DNA of 64,000 nt, from the NCBI GenBank assembly GCA_026874595.1, contig CM049307.1, positions 36,004,862 to 36,068,861 of the forward strand. Reading direction: 5' to 3'. The notes beneath the pieces were generated by a model that saw only the letters and a program-made list of their open reading frames with translations, was not told the DNA's origin and did no database searches. This DNA is from Sipunculus nudus. Taxonomy: Eukaryota > Annelida > Sipuncula > Golfingiida > Sipunculidae. Each line of letters opens with the position of its first letter. The stretch's first letter is position 1. This document shows, one piece after another, positions 24,543-36,952 of this stretch. The position numbers were made by a program, and so were the translations under genes.

Positions 24543-27255
24543 GGCGCTTTAATCCGGAAAATTCTTCGCCATAAATATTTTCCGACTTCGAGCTGAAATA
24601 ACACGCAGTTATTTATTTTTTACATGAAATCCCTTTTCCTCTCGAGCAAATCGGTAAATCTGGGCATTGAGAGAACATGGATAAACATATACGTAAAATA
24701 TAAACTATACCGGCGCATAACCTTATTTGATGAATATTTAGATGCATGGAATCCAAAATATAATAACAGCAGTGATAAAGATTCTGTCCGGTAGCGGTAG
24801 CTCTCGTTTAGAATGATGAGGTCTCTTTTCTTATGACGTAATTATCTCTATCACGATCTTTAATCAACAAGTGAAAGCTTGTAGATTTATCCTGCAACTT
24901 CTTGCAGGCGTGCGTCTGGCCTGCCGCTGGCGGACATTCGCCTCGCTTTGACTTCCGTAGATCATTTCTAGCGGGGTTTCCGTGCTCCTATCAGCGCGGG
25001 AGGGAACGTCTTCTCCCCGGGCGAGGCTATTACAAAATATATCTCTCAAGAACACACTGGGCCCACGGGGAATCTCAACCAAATAGACGAGAATAAGGTT
25101 TAATAAGGTTCGACCCAGAAACAAGAGAACTGTCAAAAGACAGATGTTCATAACGTCAGGCCGGGGAACTCTCGGAAACAGCTGATTGCGGCTCATCCGT
25201 AAACTGTACAATATTTATGATGTTTGCTTCTCTCCGTCGCTGATGAGAACTACGTTTAGGAAATCTGGTAATCTTCGGGCTGCCGTTTGCTGGTCCTTGT
25301 TTTCCGACTCTGATCGGTCCTGCTGGTCGTGTTCGGCCATCACTGATGGAACCAATGTCTTCCCCAGCTGCCCCACAGACGCTCCCTGTCCGTCTTGTCT
25401 CTCTCCCCTCGTTTTCTTGCCGGTTGTCATTAGTAACCTGTCGGCCTCGGTTCACGCAGGTCTGGTTTTGTTTGTCCAAATGAGATTTGTTAAGACCATG
25501 CAATCATGTGCAATTACATTCGTTTTATTTAAGCTAAATAGTGTGTTTTAATAGGGTGGGTTATGAAAGCGTCAGGTTTAATAGGTTGTATGCATAAACA
25601 AGCCAGGCATTTTTACCTTTTTACCATCATAAACTTGTTTCTTACACATGCATGAAGAATTTTATGACATATTTAATTACTAGTATGCAAGTCATACCTA
25701 TACCAGCATGTGAAGCTTCGTATATACTTCATGCAAAAAACATGCAAAAAAGGCGCGCATTTTGTTTATAACCATTCATTAACATTTAACCAGAGTAGCA
25801 GTCATTGCAGTACGGACGAAAACGTCTCCAAAGTTTTTGCTGTCGATGATAGGTGGCGCTGATAGTTAAGGTGAAGGACGCGGACAGCCTTTTACGTATT
25901 TGCAGAATGCAAACAATTATGAAGCTGTCAGGTGACAGATACCATTATACATGCTCGTTATCTAGAGTTATCTATACATTATCGATGTTATTTTTTTCTT
26001 AATTCAAAACATTCATTTGACATTTTTCTGTATACCGCTATATGTTCTTTCAAGAAAAGAAAAATAGCCAAATGACATTTTATTTTAAACTATATATAGG
26101 GAGCAACAAAAAGTGACTCGGTTTGTTTAGTAATATTTAGTACTCAGTTTGCTTTACGTCATTAAATGGCCAATCTCCTCGTGATAGAGACTAACCGTGT
26201 ATATATAGAGAGCTCATTAGAAATTAATTTTCTTTCATCTTAAAATTAATTTTAAAGAATTTCATTACTTTCTTAGTTTTCCTCTTATATATACAATAGA
26301 ATGTAATTATTTGTCATGCAGATATGCAAACAGATAACCCTGTAATGACATAAACAAAAACATGTGCACGTGTTCTACATCAAAGAAAGCAGATATATGT
26401 TTGTCTCACAAGCAGCTGTGTCTTGTTAATCCACATGTACTTGACCTTTACCACTCCAATGAACCTGTCAAATCAGAAAACTAGCAAAATTAGTAGATTC
26501 ATCTAAGAAACATTCCCCGTATACAAAACCGGATTTATTGGGCTCTTATACGTCTAGTGTTATGCTTTATGAAAGATACCCCTGCCGGAACGCCTGCATG
26601 GCAACCCTATCGTCCATCTGTTATACTAATTTGTTGCGTCACAAAACACAAGGCAAGTAGGAAAGCGATTTATCTTCATGTTTCAGAAACGTAAGAAATC
26701 AGCTCTTATCTTCCGGGTCGACATGTTTTGTGTTCTCCACAGTTCAATATTTATCAACGGTCGGAATGAAATTGATACAAACATTATATATTACAGACTT
26801 ACGGCTGCTGTTATACATCTGCTCGAAATAATTGGCACAGATCTGCGAAAATGTCAAGTTTATTTTAAAGAAACATTCAGTATAAACCAATAGTTTTGCG
26901 TCACAGGGAAAGGTTGGAGAAAACATCAGGCACAGCCCTAATCACCTGTAGACAAATGATGCACAGTTATAATACAAACAAGCCGACTTCGCCATGCCAA
27001 AACCAAGCGGGGAGTACATGTGTACAGCCTGGTCCTACAGGGAAAGCAAGAAGAAAAAAATGACTGATGTAGCTAAGGGGTTCAGATGCAACAAATTTGC
27101 CATGACATGGTCGGATATTCATTTTACCTTGATCCGGAAACTTTATCCCGTGCATGATGACGTGTTGACTCATTATTCAGGGATATTACCTACGAGCTGG
27201 CCGGCTTCCTCGCATTCCTTCCCTGGGTGTCTACACTGTAAATAAAAAAGGGCTT
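24543..27255. other. Non-coding DNA, no gene recognised
   Basis: A GC-richer stretch (24860-25500) is open in several frames on both strands (115-121 codons). None is protein-like or supported by splice signals. Confidence 0.55.
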
Positions 27256-27470
27256 AGACATGTCTTATTTAAATACCCCTAAATGTAACACTTAGAAGAC
27301 ACGTCTAGTGTCTTTAGGGAAGACACGTCTGGTGTCTTCTGGGAAGACACCAGTGTCTTCTCTAAAGGCTTTACCAGGGGGCTGTTTAAGACACCGGGGT
27401 ATTGGCTTAGTGACATGTCTAGGGTATTTAACCGTGCCTTGAAGACATGTCTAGGGTTTTCAAAACTGCT
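27256..27470. repeat. Self-complementary 24-bp minisatellite
   Basis: GAAGACAC occurs at 27295, 27319 and 27343, exactly 24 bp apart. Its reverse complement GTGTCTTC follows in the second and third units (27332 and 27353), so each unit can fold on itself and neighbouring units can pair. Flanking decayed units read AGACATGTCTTATTT (27256) and AGACATGTCTAGGGT (27413 and 27443). Confidence 0.85.
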
Positions 27471-29481
27471 TTGAGTACATGTACGGGTTAGGCATGTGTA
27501 GTGTACACCCAATGTTGACTTCTGCATATGTGAAATGTCCCAAGGAAATTCACCGAGCACGGGAATGTTAGTAAAACAAACTTTTGCAGTCATCATCGGG
27601 TGGAAGATTTATGGTCATCGTTATTTGGATACACCTATGAAAAAATACAACATGTTTCGTTACATTTACAAATTTATTGCGATTCCAAAGATTAATATAC
27701 ATTTACAAATAAATGTTGCTATAAGTACATTGGCAACTCAAAAGGTATTCTGAAATCCACATTTAGCATAACACATGTAAAGCAAGGTATTCTAAATATT
27801 CAGTCACTACTACTGCAATTTTGGCATTTAGCTCAGTACTGTTGTGGTGCCAAATATTAAAAATTATACATTTATAAATAATGTTGCCATTAGAACTGAT
27901 TAATAAAAAATATATTCTGATATCCACTTTAGCTCAAGACATGAAAAACAAGATTTACTTAAATGCAACCTTCAGGTTTGGTGGAAAGATATTGAAAATG
28001 CAAAATTCTTGCATGAGAGATGGCAAAGAGAAAAAAGGTATATTGGTTCAGTTAGTTTTATGTGCGATAGAGAAAACAGAGAATGAATTATGAAAATTTA
28101 ATGAAAATTTCTGAAACGAATATCCTTAAATTTCAGAATTTTGCCAATAGCTTCTAATTTAACTTTTAATTTCTCATGCCTGAATGTTGAAATAAATGTG
28201 TATTTATTTCTACGTTTTCAATATCATTCCATCAAGTCTGAACTTGAATTTAATGCATTTTTTAATAATGTTTTGAAAAATCAATGATGTTTTTCAAAAG
28301 AAAGGGCTGGATTGCCCCAAGATCTGAGAGCATATCTTGGGATAATCTAGATCACAGATATAGTAGAGCATGTAGTAGCCTGTGCTACTAGTACTATGTT
28401 ACACATATTGAATATTTGAGTCCAATCGGTTGTAATGGCTCCCTCCAATATGTCGCCTTGGTCAACGAGGAAGACCGTTAGCCGTAGAGCTTACCCGGCT
28501 TGCAGCTTAAGGTGTTGCCTCAGGTAAACCTCAGTCATTGCCTGACTGAAAGAAACATTTACATATTCATTACCTACAGAAATTATTATATTATTATCAA
28601 ATGTAAAATTTTAAGGCCTCACACATACACAAAATTAATATCTCAATCAACATGTTAGCCTTTCGATTAGAACTTTAATCTACTTTGGACTGAAATCATA
28701 AAATAAACTATGCATTTACATGAAACTGACTAGATTTTCAGTCCACTTAAATATGGAACAACACTCAACTGGCCATCATGGCTGAACTTTGCAGCGTGGA
28801 CAGATCACAGGTCCGCATCATGCAGTGGCTAAATGTTAATAAACAAGGCTACAAACAAGTTGATACTCTCTCTGAACACTCAAAAATCAGTAAACTATTA
28901 GTGCTTACCATGTTGGTGTCGATCTTAATCAGTAGGAGGAAAATGTATTCAAAATAAGCAACAGCAGTGACTGTGTGTCCAGAAGTTACTTTCGGCTGTG
29001 GAATTTAGGTCAAATGTCACGCAGCCCTGTGTTCCATGCAGCCCTGTGACTGGCTGGACAACATCGGGTGGTATGACCTTGGCTGACCCGCGAGCAGTGG
29101 CAAAATTTAAACCCCAGCGTTTATCTCGGTGTCTTCTCAGCAGGCTCAAGAAGACGTCGGTGTATTGAATTAAGTTTTATATTTGTAGCCCGAGTTTTAG
29201 TAAGTGATCACTGTCAAATGATTTTGTAAGACCATTTAAAATGCATGGGTAGCTAAACAAATAGTGCAAGCAAATAAAATGCTGGGGATATTTTTAAATG
29301 TTTCAAATGAAAAGGAATTTTCTTTCAGTAGACCTGTAGAGGCAGCTTTTATGGTTGGTTTTACCTTCGTACGTAGCTATTAATTTTTCTACCAACAAAA
29401 CGTCTTATAAAATAGCCGAATCCACAAGAAAAATTTACAGATGTGTACTTTGCTTGGGAGACCATTATCATAAACTTATTT
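27471..29481. other. Mostly non-coding DNA with splice-like signals at 28495-28545 and 28919
   Basis: No gene was recognised. Two GTAAGC donors on the minus strand and one good acceptor are described as a finding. The small hairpins at 28316-28390 are also here. Confidence 0.45.
28316..28390. repeat. Two consecutive small hairpins
   Basis: CCCAAGAT/ATCTTGGG (28316-28323 with 28334-28341, 10-nt loop) is followed by TAGTAGC/GCTACTA (28373-28379 with 28384-28390, loop CTGT). The stems are too short for an ordinary pre-miRNA. Confidence 0.45.
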
Positions 29482-29560
29482 AAGACATGTCAATTAAAGA
29501 CGTATCTAGTGTCTACTGATAGACGCCGGTGTCTTTATGATAGACATGCGTGTTTACTTG
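29482..29560. repeat. Second locus of the 24-bp self-complementary minisatellite
   Basis: Units AAGACGTATCTAGTGTCTACTG and AGACGCCGGTGTCTTTATGA, plus AGACATGC fragments, are diverged copies of the 27256-27470 repeat about 2.1 kb away. Confidence 0.65.
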
Positions 29561-31471
29561 CATCATCCATATACACCCATGTCTTCTTAGAAGATATATA
29601 TATGTGTCAATACGTCTCGTCATATATTGTATATGGTTTCTGCAAAAGACCCTGTGCAGGGCTGTCCGTATCCCAGCACACGCAAACACGCAGGCAAACA
29701 TCTGTAGGTATTATATATAATATATATTTATATCCATTTGTGTAATTGAATAGTTTGTACACCCCTTAAAGTGTAATAGTAAATTATTTATTAGTATAAT
29801 ATCAGGTGTCCTTGGTGTAAGGTCTGAAAACGTCATAACATTACGTTCATTTATTGGTCTTTTATCAGAAAGAATATATGCTCTGTATATATATGTCATA
29901 CGAAATCGTAGTGATTTCACTTGGTAGGATGTGAACCGTGAGCCTTTACATATGCATGAACCGTACATCCTCTGTGTTTTCCGCCTATGTATAACATATA
30001 TTTTTTTTAAATTATAAAAAAAGTATATGTTGGATCTTGGTAACTTACTCCGACAGCAATATATACGTGTTTTATTGTGTATATTCAGTTATATGATACA
30101 ACCCATCCAAGTATAGTGAAAATATATGCTTGATGGAAATAATCTTAACCTGAAGCGTCATATTTATATATTGTTCAGCCAATTGTCCATCATTCACCAA
30201 AAGAATAACTAATTATATAGCTTGCATGGCTGTAATTTTAATAAGGTCAGGCCGTGCGGCGCCAGGAGCCGAACTCATGTCTATATACATATGCACAGAG
30301 GTAGATTTATACAACGGGAGGTTTTTATATGGAGTTGTCTTGTATATGCCACCCACATTGGTCTTACGGTTGGCTCACCCTTTTTCAAACTGAAACTCAA
30401 GAATATATGGATAAGATGAACCCAAAGCTTCACAGCACAAGCCAACAGCCTCAGGGGGATAGAACAGCGTCAGGGGATCTTGGCCTTGCTCCTTGCTTCG
30501 ACAAATATTTGGTCAATTAGACGCCAATAGTGGCCCCCTCGTTTTGACTAATTCCCGTCAGTCGCTGCTTCTCCTTCATTATACAGCCCTCCCTTCTTGC
30601 ACTTGTTGCCGGTTCACGCAGCACTGCTGCTTTTGATTCCCGGTCGCCCAAGCCTGATTTCTTATTCTCATTATCGACTGTTTGACATTTCTGAAGAAGA
30701 GCCAGACTTATTACTAGAATCAACCCTAATCACTGGAAATCCTTTCAAGGTGCTTTTTCCTTTGGCGCTTCCAGCCCCCGGGCGCTTTCACTGAACTGTT
30801 AGCAACAAAGACTGACTCGGTTTGCGTTTCGTTTCTTTTTATAACCGATTCAGTCTCTGCCGAATACCCTTCCGCTCTGGCGCGGCTTCCGCGTGTCTAA
30901 GCTGGCAAAATAAGCCTCTTCTCTGCCAAAACAGTAAAGGAATGAGCAAACAGAGAAAAAAAAAACATAGTCTGACTGACTGGGCAACACCAAAGGTTGT
31001 TCGTAACATCTTATTTTACAAGAAGATATAGCGGCCGGTATTCAAGGCTTATTTTTGGATTATCAGCAGATACAACAGACGCCGTCGGTTGGACTGCCTG
31101 CACCTTAATCTTTTTATCGTGTTATGTATAACATAATTGAAAAGTCACATATAACAGATGATCAATAATGCCATATTCTGGTATAAATGCAATATTTCAT
31201 CATTATTCTGCGTCTGGTTCTGTCTGAATTAGAAAGGAAAATAACTAAAGAAAAGATGTTTGTTGATTTTGGAAAGTCTTCTTGGGAGATATTCTAGAAA
31301 AGAACTTTGTTGTCTGCCTCGGGCACCAACATAACAACAGCTGCATGGGTAATGATATAGAGTTAACCGTGAGGCTGAACGCGTGAACACAAAAGAATTA
31401 ACATAAACATGCATATTCATTGTTCAAATAGGCAGCACGTATATGTGCATATATATGTGCGCGCGTATGTG
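29561..31471. other. Non-coding DNA, no gene recognised
   Basis: AT-rich left half and a GC-richer segment at about 30240-31060 with short open frames on both strands, none recognisable. Confidence 0.6.
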
Positions 31472-31553
31472 TGAGAGAGAGAGAGAAAAAAGAAAGAAAG
31501 AGAGAAAGAAAGAGAGAGAGAGAGAGAAAGGGGGAATGTAAGTGTGCAAGTTC

Positions 31554-31585
<32 letters not shown>

Positions 31586-31646
31586 GTGTGTGTATAGGTC
31601 CGCTTCATAATTCATTATGAAACTGGAATCTTAAAAACTGGAACCT

Positions 31647-31696
<50 letters not shown>

Positions 31697-31700
31697 TATA
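31472..31700. repeat. Compound (GA)n and (TA)n microsatellite cluster
   Basis: A purine tract of GAGA/GAAA (31472-31534), a TA run (31553-31585) with a TG extension, and a second TA run (31650-31700). Confidence 0.95.
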
Positions 31701-33490
31701 AATATTTATGTTCAAGATCAGAATTAAAGTCCTATCAATACTCATTAAAGATCAACATGTCGTGAACTCGAGGGTTCATACTTCACCATTTGGCCTTCTT
31801 TTGTTGCCTCTGTGCCAAAAGCTACGATGGTGTAAAAAACGGTTCTGTCGCTCCATGTATAGACACTATAGTTATAACCTATATTCTGTCAGAAATGAAA
31901 GACTGTAGGTTACATATATTGTTGATCTGGGACCAACCGAATATAATACGACCATCGGGGCAATTCGTTCCTTCCTTTTTATCCGGGGGAAATACCTTAT
32001 TTTATCCACCCCTCGCATTTTGTTAAAAAAGATGTACTTTCGCATTAAAAAGAAGTTCTGATTTGAATCCATACAAGATACGAGTTGTGGATCAAAATAA
32101 AAAAGAATGGTTGTGGAAATCAAAGAGTGAGTCATGAGTGACGGTTGGAAATCACTTCATATATACTGATTACATATAGAAATAAAAAAGGGTAGTAATG
32201 TGAACAATAGAGTAATTAATATGCATGATACAAATTTGGTTATGCAATTTAGTATGCAAATTTAGTTAAAAATGAAAATATACCAATATAAAAAATCGAA
32301 CTTTTCGAATCGAAAAAGGGAGGCTTGTACCCCTCAGTATACGGAGCTCATTGCGGGCTCCCATGCGTGGATATTGGTTATGACAAGCCGGTTCGAGACA
32401 AAGTGATATGGTCATTTTACCTTCATTTGATTCTGGCAAGCATTGTGAGACAGGGAAATAAAATGCCCATTATGCATGGCTGTTTCCATGTTTCTTTGTA
32501 AAACAGTATATATTAAATTACCAATATAAGGAGACGTTCATATCATTAGAATTTAGTTGAAATGTTTTCTATTCAAAAGAGGGTTTTTTTTATAACAGTT
32601 ATCTTAAGCACGTGACCTACACAACACTTTACAGCCTATGGGTAACAGAGAGTCTAGCGCATGCGCCGTTGACTTAAATTCACACAGCTATAGATCACTG
32701 CAGGCCGCTCCGCTAGCTCTGATGTAACAATAAAAACCGAGGAGATGAATTCTTGTTTAACGGGAGCTCGGGAGAACAAACAAACAAAGCGGGCCTCCTG
32801 CACCTCCAAGTTCCCGGTCCGTCATATCGACGTGGCGGTGACTGGTGAGCACATTTCGCTCCAGATCGGAAATTAGCTTGTCAAGCCAGAAAAATAATGG
32901 CCATGGCCTAATGCGAATTCGCGCGCGGAGGAATACCAATTTAGGCCTTCTAACAGTATAATGTTTGACTGGCACGTTTTGGACAGTCGCTGGACCCAGT
33001 TAGGCGTGGATATACATAGGGTTTTGTTACTGGTAAAGGAAGATGATTACCGCCCCCGCCATGCATGTCCATCAGGTTTAATTAAACCGCGTGTCACCTG
33101 CCCAAGGTCTCCCCATCACTACCGGCTACTGCAAAAGAAAACCAGGGATTTATATATGACAAGGTCCAGGGGTCTCGATGGGTCTGTATACTGTGTGCGA
33201 TTGATCCATGGGTTCACTATGCTCGATTGTGTATATAAAAGATAATCAATATATTATATACGCATATATGTAGATGCATGCATGTGTAAATTCATCAACT
33301 TTTTTTTACGATTGTTTATATTTTTTCTGTTCCAGTGTCGAACGTCTGGTTTTGAAGCCAGACCTAATTAAACACACGTGCGTGCACATGCCAATTGCGT
33401 ACACACGTATGCATGCGTATGTCTCGATATATCCAAGTGATCGTGTGTGAGTGTGTTAATGTGTTTCTCTTCTGATAATATAGGTATACG
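31701..33490. other. Non-coding DNA, no gene recognised
   Basis: AT-rich to about 32590. From 32640 to 33220 composition is balanced, with one NRF1-type motif (32657-32666). Confidence 0.55.
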
Positions 33491-33539
33491 CCCCCCCCCC
33501 CCCCTCCGCGCTGAGTGTATTCAATATCAATGTATGATT

Positions 33540-34420
33540 CGATTTAATTCTATGTGTGCTATCGCTTTCCTATAAATAGGGCTCAGTGCGCCTTTAAGGC
33601 AAGGCAAAGAGGATATGCCTGCTGGCTCTCAGAAGTTGAGTTATTAATTTTTTTTTCAGTTGGCATTATAAATGGTAATACGGGGGGCCTCCATCCGAAC
33701 TTCCCATCTCTACACGAGCGCCGGAGCACCCAGCGACACTCCAACAGCCAGGCTTTTGGCATAATCTTGTTCTTTTCACGCAACGAAGAATAAAGCCACA
33801 CATTGCTTTCTAGATTGGATGATTTGCGAGAAGATAATCAGATGAGCGCGTCCTTTGATGTGGGAGATTACCTGTAAGGTGTTCATTCAAACGGGGTAAT
33901 GTCACTTTGATGTGACCACCATGTGATGTCAGTTTCTATAGTAACGGTGCATCTTGTGTACCGGCCACGGGCAGCCAACGGAGCAAAATAATTACCCGGT
34001 GTTATTATGTGAGGAATAAGCGCAAAAATACGAGCCAGCAGACCCTTAGAGCAGAAAATTTGCTATCGATTTACACTAAAGATGTCAGCCGTCCTTGCAA
34101 AGGTACATATAGGAGATGTACTCCGTGCCTCTGTGAAAGCCGAATCTCCTATAAACCTCCTCCATTATATCGCCGCCATATAACAGTTTATAATTGCGCT
34201 GTAATATATAGAAGCCTTTTGCACGGCCCGACAACCCGTTTATCATGGCACCATTCATCAGGTATAGGGCCCGCTGACAAAAGGCCCTCTCCGGTAACTC
34301 GCAGCCCCTCTGGAAGTCCCAAGTTCACATGCTCCTGGGCTAGACTTCCTTGAGATTTATCACATCCTATCTGCCGGCTCTGGTCGATACAGGTTCTTCC
34401 GTTTTATGGTCCCTCTTATT
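33540..34420. other. Balanced-composition, repeat-free block (candidate conserved non-coding DNA)
   Basis: About 900 bp without simple repeats or transposon ends, and with the motif cluster at 33852-33945. The 114-codon frame at 34009-34353 does not resemble a known protein. Conservation cannot be judged from one sequence. Confidence 0.3.
33852..33945. promoter_or_regulatory. Cluster of TCF/LEF-like and RFX-like motifs
   Basis: CCTTTGATG (33852-33860) and ACTTTGATG (33904-33912) fit the TCF/LEF consensus and lie 52 bp apart. GTTTCTATAGTAAC (33932-33945) has the two facing half sites of an RFX X-box. The surrounding 33540-34420 segment is balanced in composition and free of simple repeats. 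Short motifs occur by chance, so this is only a candidate enhancer. Confidence 0.3.
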
Positions 34421-34506
34421 TTACAGTAGGTACCGCTACAGTATAGGCATTCACCCTTACGGCCGAATCCACACAGGGAGTCCATGAAAAAGGTTCCCGC
34501 GCTGTG

Positions 34507-34522
34507 ACGCATGCGCATGCGC
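34507..34522. promoter_or_regulatory. Two overlapping NRF1-type motifs
   Basis: ACGCATGCGC (34507-34516) and GCGCATGCGC (34513-34522) both match the RCGCRYGCGY consensus and overlap by four bases. Another GCGCATGCGC is at 32657-32666. The tract is also alternating purine-pyrimidine. No adjacent gene start is recognised. Confidence 0.3.
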
Positions 34523-35210
34523 ACGCATTCATTACACACATGCTGGCATACACACTTGCATAAAAATAAGTAACAGATAATCGTGAATATATTTATATTA
34601 TATATAACTATATGTTAAAATATATATTCATATATAAACATACCCACACACACATATATATATTTATGCACTTGTTTTGTATAGAAAAACATAACACAAT
34701 CGGCAGTGCAGTTAACATGATATAAATTTTTACAGAAGCTCAGCTGGAGAACAGAAATAATCCTCTCCATGTCCATACATACATATATACTTACATGCAT
34801 GCTTGTATACATATATACTGGTTGGAAAAATCACGACTTACTAGGTCTTGGAATATTGACTGAAAGCTTCTTCACACGTTTACTTTCATAGAACCTGTAT
34901 CTGTCCATCAGAAAAATAACGTTTGAAAACATGTATACTATAATCTTTGCAGCCTTCGAATTTTTTTATGACACGTATATGTACAGACACGTGAGCTATA
35001 CATTTTATATAAAACATTCTTGAGTGATTAATTATGAATACTTGATAATAACATTTCAGTAGTCATGCTCATCAATTAACTTCAAATGGCATTGTTTAAT
35101 AATAAATCAATATATAGGTAATAAAAAAACAATTCCTTATGGATTCACAACCACCTTGATTCAACATAGTTGCCCGCCCAAACCCTCCTCGTTAAAGACT
35201 ATTTTTGTTA

Positions 35211-35213
<3 letters not shown>

Positions 35214-35245
<32 letters not shown>
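35214..35245. repeat. (TA)n microsatellite
   Basis: Short pure TA run. Confidence 0.95.
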
Positions 35246-35246
<1 letters not shown>

Positions 35247-35575
35247 GCAAATGCATTATATATAAAAGCACATACATGTACATGCATAAAAATCTGCATG
35301 GTGCTAGTCCATGTGTTTTCTGAGGTCTTTATATGTAAGCATCAGTTCTATATCTACATGATCCCAGGTTGAGGATCTATCAATATAAGGGACTGGAGAA
35401 TTGGTGTGATGGCTGGTCGTTAATTCTGTCATGGTCTGGAGCGTCTCGCAGGATCCCGGGAGACAACCACGGCAGTGTCAAGAGAACGAGGACACAGACG
35501 GGATGCGGGGAAGCTGATGCGACGGTCTCCGACACCAGATGGCGCCCTCTGTGACAGGCGTCACCTGGACAATCC

Positions 35576-35752
35576 TGTGGCGGATCCGGGGGGGGGGGGG
35601 GGGGGGGGGGGGGGCGAAAACAACCTTTTTCTGTTTCTTACCAAATTTTCCGACCTGGACCCCTCCTTTTCGCACAAGAGAGCCTTTTTTAGGTTATCTA
35701 TAAGTCTTCCTGTGTTGCACCCTCCCCTTTCCAAAATCCTGGATCCACCATG
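35576..35752 (-). mobile_element. Short terminal-inverted-repeat element (MITE), copy 1
   Basis: The ends are inverted repeats: TGTGGCGGATCC on the left and GGATCCACCA on the right. Read on the minus strand, the interior matches the element at 45100-45283 in order: GGATCCAGGAT, then TGGAAA, CAACAC, AGGA(A)GACTTAT, AACCTAA and AAAGG. Near one end is a run of 27 G (35588-35614). There is no transposase coding capacity in ~177 bp, so it is non-autonomous. Frames through it give a GGSRILERGG-type peptide, which is a translated repeat and not a protein. No clear target-site duplication is visible, so the exact ends and the parent superfamily are uncertain. Confidence 0.7.
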
Positions 35753-36707
35753 TAATATCTTACCTATAGACTCTTTTCGCTGCCGTATGTTACAGTTCAT
35801 TGATTTTTAGCTTATTTCTTACAAAGATTTGCAATCCTGAAGATAATCATTAAAGTGAAATGAGGAAATGAAGGCTACTTTAAAATGCCTATATATTGGT
35901 CGAATATTTAAAACCCAGCATATCCAAGCAACGTATGGTTATATGAAACAGTCAACCAACAATTACAGTTACTCAAGCAACTGTTAAACTTAGGGCTTAA
36001 GAATGAAAACAGTTAAAAAGAATTCATAAATACATGTAGTCATATAAAAAGACAGACATAAAACAATTTTGATTGTGATAAGTTGAGCACCATATTTAGC
36101 CTATAGCATATATAATACTATAACATATAAATTAATATAATTCTGAGCATCTGTATTCTTATTAATAATAACACTGTTTTTTTAGGATGCACACTTCTCC
36201 ATTTTACAAGAAATCTGTACATTCATGTTTATATCTGTAATTTTGTTGGTTAAGTCCTTATATTCAAAGACAGACGCAATGTTAATTTCCCATCTGTATA
36301 AACATTCCACGAGTTTTAGAATCTATGAACGAATGGATATCTATGTGTCAAAAGCGGGAAACTCGCAGTACGTAAGCTGGGCAGCGAACAGACAGGCACG
36401 TCCGTTTGTTTACAATGAAAATTTAATCAGCGCTTCCGCGCATAAGGTCAAGGACGTTTTTCCAAGAGGCGACATACATTTAATGATTTATTTACATGTA
36501 GCAAACTTGCCCTGTTATGCGACACCACGTGTAAATACGGTATTTTCCACGAACAACCATTTAAGGTAATTTTCGATTTCAAATGTTGGTTATTCACTAG
36601 CTGATACCTTCGATTATTGGTTTCAAACAAACATCAGTGCTGACAGGACCGAATTCGGTTACACGTGTGCAATAATGAAAATAATATAAAACTCTCCCTA
36701 GGGGAGC
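35753..36707. other. Non-coding AT-rich DNA between MITE copy 1 and tRNA-Lys
   Basis: Nothing recognised. A 114-codon plus frame (36225-36569) ends 140 bp before the tRNA and is unlike known proteins. Confidence 0.6.
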
Positions 36708-36780
36708 GCCCGGCTAGCTCAGTCGGTAGAGCATGAGACTCTTAATCTCAGGGTCGTGGGTTCGAGCCCCACGTTGGGCG
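36708..36780 (+). tRNA. trnK(CUU): tRNA-Lys (anticodon CTT)
   Basis: This is a complete 73-nt cloverleaf. The 7-bp acceptor stem pairs GCCCGGC with GTTGGGC (two G-T pairs), and the discriminator base is G. The D arm contains AGTCGGTAGA. The anticodon stem TGAGA/TCTCA encloses the loop CTCTTAA, with anticodon CTT at 36741-36743, which reads AAG (Lys). The T arm contains the Pol III B box GGTTCGAGCCC (36759-36769); the A box overlaps the D arm. There is no intron and no encoded CCA. The T-runs downstream fit Pol III termination. It stands alone: I saw no second tRNA gene or tRNA-derived SINE tail next to it. The structure and promoter boxes are intact, so it is likely functional, although an isolated tRNA copy in repeat-rich DNA can be silent. 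Confidence 0.97.
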
Positions 36781-36785
36781 ACAAA

Positions 36786-36800
36786 TTTTTCAATTTTTTT
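36786..36800 (+). terminator. Pol III T-run terminators after tRNA-Lys
   Basis: A run of five T (36786-36790) begins 5 nt after the tRNA 3' end. A second run of seven T follows at 36794-36800. This is the usual RNA polymerase III termination arrangement and supports transcription of the tRNA as an independent unit. Confidence 0.8.
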
Positions 36801-36949
36801 CATTTTCCATCAAACGTCCCATTCCCCTCCATTGCTTTCATAATTGTAAAAATCACAAAAAACATTATTTTTGTCATGGACAGATGCTTTATGTAAATAC
36901 ACTAAACAAAAAGTCAAGAATATGTACCAGTTCCAGTGCCAGAGGCAGT

Positions 36950-36952
<3 letters not shown>

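Noticed and set aside
24864-25551. Overlapping 115-121-codon frames on both strands
   Set aside because: GC-rich stretch open in several frames at once, which argues against any one being coding.
28779-28954. Plus-strand frame starting MAELCSVDRSQVRIMQWL
   Set aside because: Looks somewhat protein-like but is under 60 codons, has no recognisable family and lies across the minus-strand splice-like signals; not supported enough to call.
32330-32400. Possible tRNA-like or SINE B box (GGTTCGAGAC near 32390)
   Set aside because: No A box at the right distance, no cloverleaf and no second copy seen.
35475-35810. Frames with runs of Gly or Pro
   Set aside because: They read through the poly-G tract of the MITE; the GGSRILERGG-type peptide is a translated repeat.
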